From: Teichococcus deserti
Lineage (GTDB): Bacteria > Pseudomonadota > Alphaproteobacteria > Acetobacterales > Acetobacteraceae
DNA: 32,410 nt
Assembly: GCF_001982615.1 (NCBI RefSeq)
Contig: NZ_MLCO01000089.1
Location: 1 to 32,410, forward strand
Direction of reading: 5' to 3'
How positions within the stretch are numbered: the stretch's first letter is position 1; the number at the start of each line of letters is the position of its first letter. Both the position numbers and the translations under genes were made by a program. This document shows, piece by piece, positions 8,426 to 16,429 of the stretch. The notes below the pieces were generated by a model. It saw only the letters and a program-made list of their open reading frames with translations. It did not search any database and was not told the origin of the DNA.

Positions 8426-9333
8426 AGGGCATTGTTCTGGCCGGCGGCTCCGGCACCCGGCTGCATCCCGCGACCTTGGCGGTGAACAAGCAGCTGCTGC
8501 CGGTCTATGACAAGCCGATGGTCTATTATCCGATCTCGGTGCTGATGCTGGCGGGCATCCGCGAGATCCTGATCATCACCTCGCCCGAATTCATGCCGAT
8601 GTACCAGAAGCTGCTGGGCGACGGCAGCCAGTACGGCATCACCTTCGTCTATGCCGAGCAGCCCAAGCCCGAGGGCCTGGCCCAGGCCTTCCTGATCGGC
8701 CGCGACTTCATCGGCGATGATTCGGTGGCCCTGGTGCTGGGCGACAACATCTTCTACGGCGCCAACCTCTCCGACATCATGCAGGCGGCGCGCGCGCGTC
8801 CCGAAGGTGCGACCGTCTTCGCCTATCATGTCGAGGATCCGCAACGCTATGGCGTGGTCGAGTTCGACGCCGAGGGCCGCGCGCTGTCCATCGTCGAAAA
8901 GCCGGCCGAGCCGCGCTCCAGCTGGGCGGTGACCGGCCTCTATTTCTACGACAACAGCGTCGTCGACATCGCGGCCCAGGTGAAGCCCTCGCCGCGCGGC
9001 GAGCTGGAGATCACCGACGTCAACCTGGCCTATCTCCAGGCCGGCACGCTGCGGGTGGAGCAGCTCGGCCGCGGCTATGCCTGGCTCGACACGGGGACGC
9101 ATGACTCGCTGCTCGACGCCGGCGAATTCGTCCGCGCCATCCAGCAGCGTCAGGGCCTGCCCATCGCCTGCCTGGAAGAGATCGCCTTCCTGAACGGCTT
9201 CATCGACGTCGAGCAGCTGCGCGCCCGCGGCCGCCTCTTCGCCAAGACCGCCTATGGCCAGCATCTGCTGCGCCTGGCCGACGAGCCGAACAGCGTTCCC
9301 CATCCCAAGAGCCTGCCTGGAGCTGCCTCGTGA
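8422..9333 (+). CDS. rfbA: Glucose-1-phosphate thymidylyltransferase RfbA/RmlA
   Basis: RmlA makes dTDP-glucose from dTTP and glucose-1-phosphate and is usually the feedback-controlled first step of rhamnose synthesis. The 303-residue protein has the nucleotidyltransferase signature AGGSGTRL (7-14), [16 protein letters not shown] with Lys23 and Lys31, and the metal-binding LGDNIFYG (Asp108). It also has YGVVEFD, IVEKP, GLYFYDN, and RGELEITD...[16 protein letters not shown]. It overlaps rfbD by 4 bases. The downstream ugd starts with a GTG that overlaps its stop by 4 bases, so all five genes look like one translationally coupled operon. Confidence 0.97.
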   Translation: MKGIVLAGGSGTRLHPATLAVNKQLLPVYDKPMVYYPISVLMLAGIREILIITSPEFMPMYQKLLGDGSQYGITFVYAEQPKPEGLAQAFLIGRDFIGDDSVALVLGDNIFYGANLSDIMQAARARPEGATVFAYHVEDPQRYGVVEFDAEGRALSIVEKPAEPRSSWAVTGLYFYDNSVVDIAAQVKPSPRGELEITDVNLAYLQAGTLRVEQLGRGYAWLDTGTHDSLLDAGEFVRAIQQRQGLPIACLEEIAFLNGFIDVEQLRARGRLFAKTAYGQHLLRLADEPNSVPHPKSLPGAAS

Positions 9334-10634
9334 AGATTGCCATGATCGGTGCCGGCTATGTCGGCCTCGTCTCCGGAGCCTGCTTCGCCGAGTTCGGCAC
9401 CGATGTCTGCGTGGTCGACACCGAGATCAGCAAGATCGAGGCGCTGCGCGAGGGCCGCATCCCCATCTACGAGCCCGGCCTCGACAAGCTGGTGTCCGAG
9501 AACGTGGCCGACGGCCGGCTGACCTTCACCACCGACCTGAAGGAAGCCGTCCGCGGCGCCGAGGCCGTCTTCCTGGCGGTGGGCACCCCCACCCGCCGCG
9601 GTGATGGCCATGCCGATCTGTCCTATGTCTTCGCCGCCGCCGAGCAGGTGGCGATGGCCGCCGAGGGTCCGCTGGTGCTCGTCACCAAGTCGACCGTCCC
9701 GGTCGGCACCGGCCGCAAGGTCAAGGAGATCGTCCGCAAGGCGCGGCCGGACCTGCAGATCGAGGTCGCCTCGAATCCGGAATTCCTGCGCGAGGGCAAT
9801 GCGATCGGCGACTTCATGCGGCCGGACCGCGTCGTCGTCGGCGTCGATTCCGATCGCGCCCTGGCTGTGCTGAAGAAGCTCTACCGTCCGCTCTACCTGA
9901 TCGAGACGCCGGTCCTGGCCACCGCCATCGAGACCGCCGAGCTGATCAAGTATGCGGCGAACGCCTTCCTGGCGGTGAAGATCACCTTCATCAACCAGAT
10001 GGCCGACCTCTGCGAGAAGGCCGGCGCCAACGTGCATGACGTGGCCCGCGGCATGGGCCTCGATGGCCGCATCGGCCGCAAGTTCCTGCATGCGGGTCCC
10101 GGCTATGGCGGTTCCTGCTTCCCGAAGGACACGCTGGCCCTGGCCCGCACCGCGCAGGAGCTCGGCGCGCCGGCGACCATCGTCGAGCAGACCATCGCCG
10201 CCAACGAGGCCCGCAAGGCGCAGATGGCCGAGCGCGTCATCGCCGCCTGCGGCGGCAGCGTCACCGGCAAGACCATCGCGGTGCTGGGCGTGACCTTCAA
10301 GCCGGAGACCGACGACATGCGCGACGCGCCGTCGCTGGTCATCCTGCCGGCCCTGGCCGCGGCGGGCGCCACCATCCGCGCCTATGACCCGCAGCCGAGC
10401 CATGCGAAGCAGTCGCTGCCCGCCTCGGTGCATTGGGCGGAGAACGCGCTGGACGCCGCCCGCGGCGCCGACGCCCTGGTGCTGATCACCGAGTGGAACG
10501 AGTTCCGCGCCCTCTCGGCCGAGAAGATCAAGGGTGCCATGGCCGGCAAGGTCATTTGCGACCTGCGCAATGTCTGGGACCCGGAGGCGATGCGCGACGC
10601 CGGCTTCGACTATTCCTCGATCGGCCGTCCCTGA
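9330..10634 (+). CDS. ugd: UDP-glucose 6-dehydrogenase
   Basis: It oxidises UDP-glucose twice with NAD to give UDP-glucuronate. The 434-residue protein has the Rossmann motif GAGYVG (7-12), [16 protein letters not shown] (119-128), SNPEFLREG and [20 protein letters not shown]. The catalytic segment [12 protein letters not shown] contains the nucleophile Cys263. The C-terminal UDP-binding domain has [18 protein letters not shown]. Length is typical. The start is a GTG overlapping the rfbA stop by 4 bases. I cannot rule out a related UDP-sugar dehydrogenase (for example a UDP-HexNAc type), but the sequence pattern best matches UDP-glucose. Its placement beside the rml genes suggests a polymer containing rhamnose and uronic acid. 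Confidence 0.94.
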   Translation: MKIAMIGAGYVGLVSGACFAEFGTDVCVVDTEISKIEALREGRIPIYEPGLDKLVSENVADGRLTFTTDLKEAVRGAEAVFLAVGTPTRRGDGHADLSYVFAAAEQVAMAAEGPLVLVTKSTVPVGTGRKVKEIVRKARPDLQIEVASNPEFLREGNAIGDFMRPDRVVVGVDSDRALAVLKKLYRPLYLIETPVLATAIETAELIKYAANAFLAVKITFINQMADLCEKAGANVHDVARGMGLDGRIGRKFLHAGPGYGGSCFPKDTLALARTAQELGAPATIVEQTIAANEARKAQMAERVIAACGGSVTGKTIAVLGVTFKPETDDMRDAPSLVILPALAAAGATIRAYDPQPSHAKQSLPASVHWAENALDAARGADALVLITEWNEFRALSAEKIKGAMAGKVICDLRNVWDPEAMRDAGFDYSSIGRP

Positions 10635-10647
10635 GGCAGGCTGACCT

Positions 10648-10679
10648 CGCCCGGGCGGCCCCCAAGGGCCGGCCGGGCG
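10648..10679 (+). other. GC-rich imperfect hairpin between ugd and the GT2/GT4 gene
   Basis: CGCCCGG (10648-10654) pairs with CCGGGCG (10673-10679), and inside that GGCCC (10657-10661) pairs with GGGCC (10666-10670) around the loop CCAA, with a 2-base internal mismatch. No T-run follows, so it is a poor Rho-independent terminator. It could reduce readthrough, stabilise upstream mRNA or mask the next start. Random pairing is also plausible at this GC content. Confidence 0.35.
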
Positions 10680-10682
10680 GCG

Positions 10683-13600
10683 ATGGCCGCCCTGCCCGGC
10701 GGCCGAGATTCGACGGACCGGATGCGGGGACGCGGCATGGCCTTCAAGGCGGCCATCGACAGCATGGCTTTCGGCAGCGGCTTCCTGATGATCTCGGGCT
10801 GGCTGGCGGTGCCGCGCGACCGCGACTGGCCGGCTCGCATCCTGCTGCAGGCCGGCGGCGACACTTTCGAGATCCGTCACTGGTTCCCCCGCCGCGACCT
10901 GCCCGACAAGGAGGATGGCCCCCGCTTCCTGGCCTTCCGCGAGGATTTCGCCTGGGGCCATGACCAGCCGCCCGCCGCGCCGCTCAGCCTGACCGTCGAG
11001 GGCGAGGCCGCGGTCACCGCCGATCGCTGGACCGCCTTCGCTCCCCAGGGCGCGCTGGAGATGGCGAGCCAGGCCGGCATTTCCGGCTGGCTGATCGACC
11101 CGGCGCTTTGGCACGGCACCGGCGAGGCGGCGGTGCTGCTGCCGGACGGCACCCGCCTGCCCCTCACCCTGACCATCACCCGCCCGGACCTGACCGGCGG
11201 CCAGCCGCGCCCCGACCGGCCGCACGGCTTCTCCGTCACCGCCGTGGCGCTCGCCCGGGCGGTCGCCGAGGCGCAACCCTTCAAGCCCGGCGCCACGCGG
11301 CGCGTGGTGCTGGAAAGCTCCGGCAAGCAGGTCGCCGAGAAGGAGGCGAATTTCTCCCCGGTCTCGCTCGGGCGCCTGGAGACCTATCACGAGGGCGCCG
11401 TGCGCGGCTGGGCCGCCTTCCGCGAGCCGCGCTGGGCCGTGCCCGCCGTCGAGATCCTGCTGGACGGGGTGATCTACGACACCATCCCCGCCGCGCGGCA
11501 CCGCAAGGACCTGCAGGACCGCGGCACCACCAGCGGCCAGGGCGGCTTCGTCTTTCCGATCGCCAACCAGCCGCGCGACGGCGGGCCGCTGACCGTCACC
11601 GCCCGCATTGCCGGCGAAGGTTCCCTGCTGCCCGGCGAGCCGCTGGAGCTGCCGCCGCTGCCGGCGACACGCGGCCGCGCCGAGGGACCCTGGCGCAGCC
11701 TGGCGACCCACCGGCCGCAGGTCGCCATCGTCATCCCCATCTACAACGCGCCCGACGACCTGGCCGCCTGCCTGAAAACCATGGTCGCCGAGACCGGCGG
11801 CGAGGCCGAGCTGCTTCTCATCGACGATGCCAGCCCCGATCCACGCGTGGCCGAGGTGCTTTCTGCCTATGAGGGCCGCCGCAACATCCGGGTGCTGCGC
11901 AACGAGACGAATCTCGGCTTCACCGGCACCTGCAACCGCGGCATCGCGGCCGCCGGCACACGCGACGTGGTGCTGCTGAATTCCGACACGCTGCTGCCGC
12001 CGCGCTGGCTGGAGGGGCTGACGGCGGCCGCCTATGCCAGCCCGCGCACCGCCAGCGCCTCGCCGCTCTCGGACAATGCGGGCGCCTTCTCGGCGCCGCG
12101 GCTGGGCGGCGGCAATGCCCTGCCGCGCGGGCTGTCGACCGGCGATGTCGGCCGGCTGGTGACCCAGGCCTCGCGCGCCGCCTATCCGGAAGTGCCGACC
12201 GGCCACGGTTTCTGCCTGTACCTGCGGCGGGACGCGCTGGACGCCGTCGGGGTGCTCGACATCGAGGCCTTTCCGCGCGGCTATGGCGAGGAGAACGACC
12301 TCTGCATGCGGGCGCTGCGCGCCGGCTGGCAGCATGTGGTCGACGACCGCACCTATGTGCAGCACCGGCAATCGGCGAGCTTCGGCGCGGCGCGGGCCAA
12401 TCTGCTGCGCGAGGGCCGCGCCCGGCTCGACGCGCGCTTCCCCGAATACAAGCCGCTGATCGGCGTCTTCCAGAAGGACCCACGGCAGCTGGCGATGCGC
12501 TGGCGGGTGCGTCGCGCCTTCCAGGGCGCGACGCCGCCGCGGCCGCGGGTGCTTTTCGTCATCTCGACGGAATCCGGCGGCACGCCGCAGACCAACATGG
12601 ACCTGATGCGGGGCCTCGAGGATCGCTACGAGCCCTGGCTGCTGGTCTGCAACGGCCAGCAGCTGACCCTGCAGCGGCTGGTCGAGGGCGCCCTGCTGCC
12701 GGTCGAGCAGCGCAGCCTGGACGCGCCGATCCAGATGGCGGTCCACCGCAGCGAGCAGTACGACGCCATCATCGCCGAATGGCTGCTGCTGCACGCCATC
12801 GAGCTCCTGCATATCCGCCACCTGGCCTGGCACGGCCTCGGCCTGCCGGAGGTGGCGCGGGCGCTGGGCATCCCCGTGGTGCTGTCGCTGCACGACTTCT
12901 ACGTCACCTGCCCGACCATCAAGCTGCTGGATGGCGAGATGCGCCATTGCGGCGGCATCTGCACCCAGGGCGAGGCCGAATGCCGCGCCGAGCTCTGGCC
13001 GGCCGAGCAGGTGCCGCCGCTGCGCAACAATTTCGTCCACCGCTGGCGCGAGATGCTCCGGCCGGCGCTGGCGGCCTGCGACGCCTTCGTCACCACTTCG
13101 GCCCATGCGCGCGGGGTGATCACCGCCTCCTATCCGGAGCTCGCCGGGCGCGACTTCCGCGTCGTGGCGCATGGCCGCAGCTTCGACAGCTTCCTGGCGC
13201 CGGCGCCCCGCGCGACCGCGCCGTCCGATGGCGTGGTGCGGATCCTGGTGCCGGGGAACATCTCGGCCGCCAAAGGTGCGAAGCTGATCGAGGCCATGGT
13301 GGCGCTCGACCAGGGACAGCGCGTTGCGTTCCACATCCTGGGCGATGCCGGCGCGATGCGCGAGGCGCCCGGCCTGGTGCTGCACGGCCGCTACGCCCGC
13401 GACGAATTCCTGGACCGCGTCGAGACGCTGGACGTGCAGTTCGGCGCGGTGCTGTCGATCTGGCCCGAGACCTATTGCCATACGCTGACGGAACTCTGGG
13501 CGGCGGGGCTGCCGGTCTTCGCCCTCGATCTCGGCGCGGTGGGCGAGCGCATCCGCGCCCAGGGCGGCGGCTGGCTGTTCGAGACGCGCGAGCCGGCCGC

Positions 13601-14258
13601 GCTGCTGGACGCGATCCTTTCCGCCGCGCGCGATGTCACCGGCGTCGACCGGCGGCTGGCAGAGCTACGCGCCTGGCAGGCCAGCGAGGCGGCGGGCGCG
13701 CGCAACATCCGCGCCATGGCCCGCGACTACGACCTGCTCTATCGCGAGGTGGCGCATCGCCGCATGGCCTTCGCCGATCCGTTTGCCGCGCCGCAGACCT
13801 GGCTGCTCTGGGACCTGCGCGGCCGGCGCGGGCCACTGCCGCCGGCGCTGCGCAACATCGCCGCCTCGCCGGTGCTGTTCCACGCCATCGCCCTGCCGGA
13901 CAGCGAGCTCGCCCCGCCCGAGGGCACCGCCGGCCTGCTGCTGCTGGCCGACCGGCTGGAGGGCAGCCTGGCGCAGCAGGCGCTGGCCTATGCCGCCGCG
14001 CGCGGGATGTCCTGCCTGTTCTGCAGCGCGACGCCGCCGCATCCCGGACAGCTCGAGGGCTGGCCGCGGGTGGCGCCGGCCGCTCTGGCGCTGTCCGCGC
14101 CGGGCGAGACCGCCTGGCCGCTGCCGGTGCTGGACCTCGGCGCCACGCCGATCGCCTTCCAGCAGGCGCTGGCGCGGTTCGGGGCAGGAGAGGCGCCGGC
14201 CGCCCCCCTTCCTGCGGAAGGCGCGGCGCGGCGGATGCGGGTCTGGGTGAGCGGGTAG
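10683..14258 (+). CDS. Two-catalytic-domain glycosyltransferase (GT2 + GT4) with N-terminal beta-sandwich-like modules
   Basis: 1191 residues. Roughly 25-110, 122-230 and 230-325 are three accessory modules with a G-x-x-x-G-W-x core (MISGWLAVP, GISGWLIDP, AVRGWAAFR). A GT-A, family 2 domain spans about 346-600: VAIVIPIYNAP, LLLIDDASPDP, NLGFTGTCNRGIAAAG, an N433-S-D metal motif and EENDLCMRAL. A GT-B, family 4 domain spans about 620-1030: RVLFVISTESGGTPQ, PGNISAAKGAKLIEAM (about 857) and WPETYCHTLTELWAAGLPV (927-945), containing the acidic residue expected to contact the donor. The tail 1040-1191 is unassigned. It probably adds two sugars in succession to a surface glycan. Alternative starts are the ATGs at 10722 and 10737, and none has a clear ribosome site. 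It lies 48 bases after ugd in the same direction and is convergent with the AlgX-like gene 6 bases away. Confidence 0.9.
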   Translation: MAALPGGRDSTDRMRGRGMAFKAAIDSMAFGSGFLMISGWLAVPRDRDWPARILLQAGGDTFEIRHWFPRRDLPDKEDGPRFLAFREDFAWGHDQPPAAPLSLTVEGEAAVTADRWTAFAPQGALEMASQAGISGWLIDPALWHGTGEAAVLLPDGTRLPLTLTITRPDLTGGQPRPDRPHGFSVTAVALARAVAEAQPFKPGATRRVVLESSGKQVAEKEANFSPVSLGRLETYHEGAVRGWAAFREPRWAVPAVEILLDGVIYDTIPAARHRKDLQDRGTTSGQGGFVFPIANQPRDGGPLTVTARIAGEGSLLPGEPLELPPLPATRGRAEGPWRSLATHRPQVAIVIPIYNAPDDLAACLKTMVAETGGEAELLLIDDASPDPRVAEVLSAYEGRRNIRVLRNETNLGFTGTCNRGIAAAGTRDVVLLNSDTLLPPRWLEGLTAAAYASPRTASASPLSDNAGAFSAPRLGGGNALPRGLSTGDVGRLVTQASRAAYPEVPTGHGFCLYLRRDALDAVGVLDIEAFPRGYGEENDLCMRALRAGWQHVVDDRTYVQHRQSASFGAARANLLREGRARLDARFPEYKPLIGVFQKDPRQLAMRWRVRRAFQGATPPRPRVLFVISTESGGTPQTNMDLMRGLEDRYEPWLLVCNGQQLTLQRLVEGALLPVEQRSLDAPIQMAVHRSEQYDAIIAEWLLLHAIELLHIRHLAWHGLGLPEVARALGIPVVLSLHDFYVTCPTIKLLDGEMRHCGGICTQGEAECRAELWPAEQVPPLRNNFVHRWREMLRPALAACDAFVTTSAHARGVITASYPELAGRDFRVVAHGRSFDSFLAPAPRATAPSDGVVRILVPGNISAAKGAKLIEAMVALDQGQRVAFHILGDAGAMREAPGLVLHGRYARDEFLDRVETLDVQFGAVLSIWPETYCHTLTELWAAGLPVFALDLGAVGERIRAQGGGWLFETREPAALLDAILSAARDVTGVDRRLAELRAWQASEAAGARNIRAMARDYDLLYREVAHRRMAFADPFAAPQTWLLWDLRGRRGPLPPALRNIAASPVLFHAIALPDSELAPPEGTAGLLLLADRLEGSLAQQALAYAAARGMSCLFCSATPPHPGQLEGWPRVAPAALALSAPGETAWPLPVLDLGATPIAFQQALARFGAGEAPAAPLPAEGAARRMRVWVSG

Positions 14259-14264
14259 CGCCGG

Positions 14265-15260
14265 TCAGGCCGGCTCCGCCACGGCCTCCGCGCCATAGAG
14301 CTTGCCGACGAAGTCTTTGTAGTGCCGGCTGCGCGGCGCCATGATCGCGCCGAAGGCGGCCAGGTTCTGCTCGGTGAAGCTGACCTGATGCCCGCTGAGC
14401 TGCGCCATCAGCAGCATCGGCGGCGCCTCGGCATCGGTGCCGACGGCGAAGAGATAGCGCTCGACATTCTCCGACAGCACATAGTCGGGCCGCGTCGCCA
14501 CCACCATCTCATGATGGAAGAAGCGCGTGCGGCAGAAGACGATCTCCTTGAAGAAGGCGGTCAGGGCGTTCTGCGTCTGGGCAATGAAGGAATCGCCGAA
14601 GATCAGCAGCCGGCCCCTGGCATGCGGGCTCTCGCTGAAGGTGATGCGGATCCGCCCGTCATTGCCCGACTGCATCTCGTTCGAGAAGCTGTGGATCTTC
14701 CAGGGGACGCGGTAGCTTTCCATCAGCTCGGTCTGCGGCGGCGTCAGCTTGACGCCCAGATCGCCCGCCGTCGGCCTCGTGCCCGGCCGGATCTGCCGCT
14801 GCAGCACCGCCTCGGCCGCGGCGACCTCGGCCGGCTCCAGCTCGAAGCTGCGCGCCAGCAGGCCGGCGATGGCGATCTGCCCGCGCACGTTCCAATGCGT
14901 GTCGGTGCGGCTGTAGCCGCCGCCCACCGCGCGCAGCTCCTCGACGGGGTAGAGGAAGTTCGGGGTGGCGTGGTCCCGGTACTGCTCGCCCAGCACGACG
15001 AAGTCCGACAGGGGGAAATGCTGCCGCAGGGCCACGTGCTTGTCCGGCGCCACGAGATGCAGGTAGCGGGCGCCCGCCCGGCGCGACAGGACCTCGCGCC
15101 GGTTCAGGTTTTCCTTGAAGTTGCGGAGGCTGCGCTCGGTCGTCTTCTTCTGCCCGGTCAGCACATCCATGGTGAAGTGCCGGTCGGAGGCCAGGAACAG
15201 ATGGCCGTCCTGTCCGAAGACGACATTGCCGGCGAGCTTGAGCTCGGACAGGTCCTGCAT
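14265..15260 (-). CDS. AlgX/AlgJ-like SGNH-hydrolase-fold protein, putative glycan O-acetyltransferase
   Basis: 331 residues from the ATG at 15260. It shows the two signatures of the AlgX/AlgJ branch of SGNH enzymes: Y-S-R-T-D-T-H-W-N (Asp120, His122) and LLIFGDSF with Ser224. In AlgX/AlgJ these residues form the Ser-His-Asp triad that transfers acetyl groups to alginate. No signal peptide or membrane helix is evident, which is odd because AlgX and AlgJ act in the periplasm. A cytoplasmic role or non-classical location is possible. Start choice: GAGGA lies 9 bases before 15260 and overlaps the stop of the GT29 gene. A TTG at 15269 is the alternative. It is cotranscribed with the GT29 gene (12-base gap), so it may modify the same glycan. 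The substrate is unknown. Confidence 0.8.
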   Translation of the reverse strand: MQDLSELKLAGNVVFGQDGHLFLASDRHFTMDVLTGQKKTTERSLRNFKENLNRREVLSRRAGARYLHLVAPDKHVALRQHFPLSDFVVLGEQYRDHATPNFLYPVEELRAVGGGYSRTDTHWNVRGQIAIAGLLARSFELEPAEVAAAEAVLQRQIRPGTRPTAGDLGVKLTPPQTELMESYRVPWKIHSFSNEMQSGNDGRIRITFSESPHARGRLLIFGDSFIAQTQNALTAFFKEIVFCRTRFFHHEMVVATRPDYVLSENVERYLFAVGTDAEAPPMLLMAQLSGHQVSFTEQNLAAFGAIMAPRSRHYKDFVGKLYGAEAVAEPA

Positions 15261-15272
15261 GCTCGCCAATCC

Positions 15273-15929
15273 TCAGTTGATGGTGATCAGCGACTGGGCG
15301 GCGAGCGCCTTCAGCGTTTCGAACTCCCGCTCCATCGGGCAATGGTAGTTCTCCCAGGTCGCGGTGGAGCCTGCGAACTTCCTGCCGTCGGCGTAGAAAT
15401 GCTCGGCGCCGCTGCTGCGCGCCTCGGTCTCCATGCCGAAGATCGAGACCTTCTTGCCCGCCTGCATGGCATCGACCAGAAGCGACAGCAGCACGATGCC
15501 GCTGCGCGGCGGGCGTTCCGGGAAGCTGCCGATCTCGATCAGCCCGGCCAGCTTGCCGAAGGCGGCCAGCGGCACCTGACTGTGCTGCCGGATGTAGCGC
15601 GCCGGGGTGTGGCAGCCGAGCTCCTGCAGGATCAGCCGGTTCTCCGCGCGGGTGAAGATCAGGCTGTCCTCGGCGAAGCCGCGAAAGAAGGCCTGGTAGC
15701 GTTCCTTCAGCGGCACGCCGATGTAGCGCAGCGTCGTCCGTTGCCCCGTATGCTGCTCGAAGCCCTGGATGCGCCCGTCATTGACGCGGATGATCAGGTC
15801 ATGGCTGTCGATCGCCGCGCCATGGCTGTTCTCCATCAGGCGGGGGGAATTGCCGACAATGGCCACCGAGCTGAACTCAGCAACGATGTCGCTGATCTTG
15901 AATGTCGGCGGCAGTCGCTTGTCGTCCAT
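15273..15929 (-). CDS. GT29 (sialyltransferase-family) glycosyltransferase
   Basis: 218 residues. The N-terminal segment VAIVGNSPRLMENSHGAAID-SHDLIIRVND (22-51) matches the large sialyl motif of family GT29 (VVGNSxxL...G..ID.HD.V.R.N), and GFEQHTGQRTTLRYI follows as expected. RSGIVLLSLLVDAMQAGKKVSIFGM (142-166) matches the small motif. H177-F-Y-A and NYHCPMERE (His196, Glu200) stand where motif III and the very-small motif are expected. GT29 enzymes use CMP-activated acidic sugars, and bacterial members are little characterised. No CMP-sugar synthesis gene is in the window. No membrane anchor is seen. The start at 15929 has AGGAAG 7 bases upstream. An in-frame ATG at 16037 would add 36 residues but lies only about 6 bases from the predicted transcription start and lacks a ribosome site. 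Confidence 0.85.
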   Translation of the reverse strand: MDDKRLPPTFKISDIVAEFSSVAIVGNSPRLMENSHGAAIDSHDLIIRVNDGRIQGFEQHTGQRTTLRYIGVPLKERYQAFFRGFAEDSLIFTRAENRLILQELGCHTPARYIRQHSQVPLAAFGKLAGLIEIGSFPERPPRSGIVLLSLLVDAMQAGKKVSIFGMETEARSSGAEHFYADGRKFAGSTATWENYHCPMEREFETLKALAAQSLITIN

Positions 15930-15952
15930 CTCGATCTTCCTGCGTATCGCGT

Positions 15953-15982
15953 CCGGCAAATAAAAAACCCGGCAAATAAAAA
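15953..15982 (-). repeat. Tandem 14-of-16-bp direct repeat in the GT29 gene leader
   Basis: On the plus strand CCGGCAAATAAAAA occurs at 15953-15966 and again at 15969-15982, a period of 16. On the transcribed strand this gives two TTTTTATTTGCCGG units about 25-55 bases upstream of the GT29 start. The AT-rich unit stands out in a roughly 70% GC region. The spacing could suit a regulator binding in tandem, or an RNA-level element in the leader. Confidence 0.6.
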
Positions 15983-16049
15983 TCGGAGCCGTCCCGCTGC
16001 TTCTCCAGGCCCCAGCAACGACGATTCCGTTCTTCATGAGGCGGCGTCA

Positions 16050-16079
16050 AGCATAGGCCGGATGGCATAATTCTGACAA
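16050..16079 (-). promoter_or_regulatory. Candidate sigma-70-type promoter for the GT29 / AlgX-like unit
   Basis: Read on the minus strand, TTGTCA (plus 16074-16079) matches the -35 consensus at 5 of 6 positions, and TATGCT (plus 16050-16055) matches the -10 at 4 of 6, with an 18-base spacer. Transcription would begin near 16043, giving a leader of about 114 bases to the 15929 start. That leader contains the tandem repeat. Confidence 0.5.
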
Positions 16080-16308
16080 GCAAGGCCCATGACTGCCGCA
16101 TGATTGCAGGCCGGGTCGCGCGGCAGTTGATGAGTGCGACCGCCTCTCCTCCTACCCGGAAGGCTTCATGCGTCCCGCATCGCCGGCGCAGCGGTCATCG
16201 CAGCGCCGCTTAGGGATTCGTCAACAATCCTCGCTCAAATGTCATCCTCGTGCTCCACGGTTCAACTGCCCAAGGCGAGAAACCGGTCCCAGCCGGCGCA
16301 TCGGTCAT

Positions 16309-16331
16309 TTGGACGGTCAGCCGCCGTCCAA
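16309..16331. promoter_or_regulatory. 8-bp-arm dyad upstream of the RTX gene
   Basis: TTGGACGG (16309-16316) and CCGTCCAA (16324-16331) are perfect inverted copies around 7 bases. The site is about 100 bases before the RTX start. It could be an operator or a hairpin; no T-run follows. Confidence 0.4.
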
Positions 16332-16336
16332 GAATA

Positions 16337-16353
16337 TTGAAATTTTCTTTCAA
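16337..16353. promoter_or_regulatory. AT-rich TTGAAA-N5-TTTCAA dyad upstream of the RTX gene
   Basis: Inverted arms of 6 bases with a 5-base centre sit 6 bases after the previous dyad, within the most AT-rich stretch before the RTX gene. A TTGAAA could also act as a -35 element, but no matching -10 was found at normal spacing. Confidence 0.35.
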
Positions 16354-16429
16354 CTCGAACTTGGCAGCTGCTTGTGGCCCCTGCCTGCCACCCGCTGCCC
16401 GCCATTCCCGCCCCTGCTGAAAGCGATCC

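Larger units (their letters stand above)
15930..16429. other. Divergent intergenic region between the GT29 gene and the RTX gene
   Basis: This 500-base gap separates two divergent transcription units. On the minus side it holds a candidate promoter and leader repeat. On the plus side there are two dyads close to the RTX gene. Between about 16085 and 16305 I see no gene, RNA or clear motif. Local AT-rich pockets at 15953-15985, 16065-16080 and 16331-16352 contrast with the GC-rich flanks and fit control DNA. Confidence 0.6.

Noticed and set aside
9252-13481. Minus-strand open frame of about 1400 codons opposite rfbA, ugd and the GT2/GT4 gene
   Set aside because: It crosses several well-identified plus-strand genes and shows no domain. 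The plus-strand proteins carry clear catalytic motifs.
15930-16037. Longer GT29 protein starting at 16037
   Set aside because: No ribosome site, the added residues are not GT29-like, and the predicted transcript would begin only about 6 bases before it. The 15929 start has AGGAAG at 7 bases.
16361-16376. Possible sigma-54 promoter (TTGGCAGCTGCTTGT) before the RTX gene
   Set aside because: The distance between the GG and the second element is one base short and the expected GC at -12 is GT.
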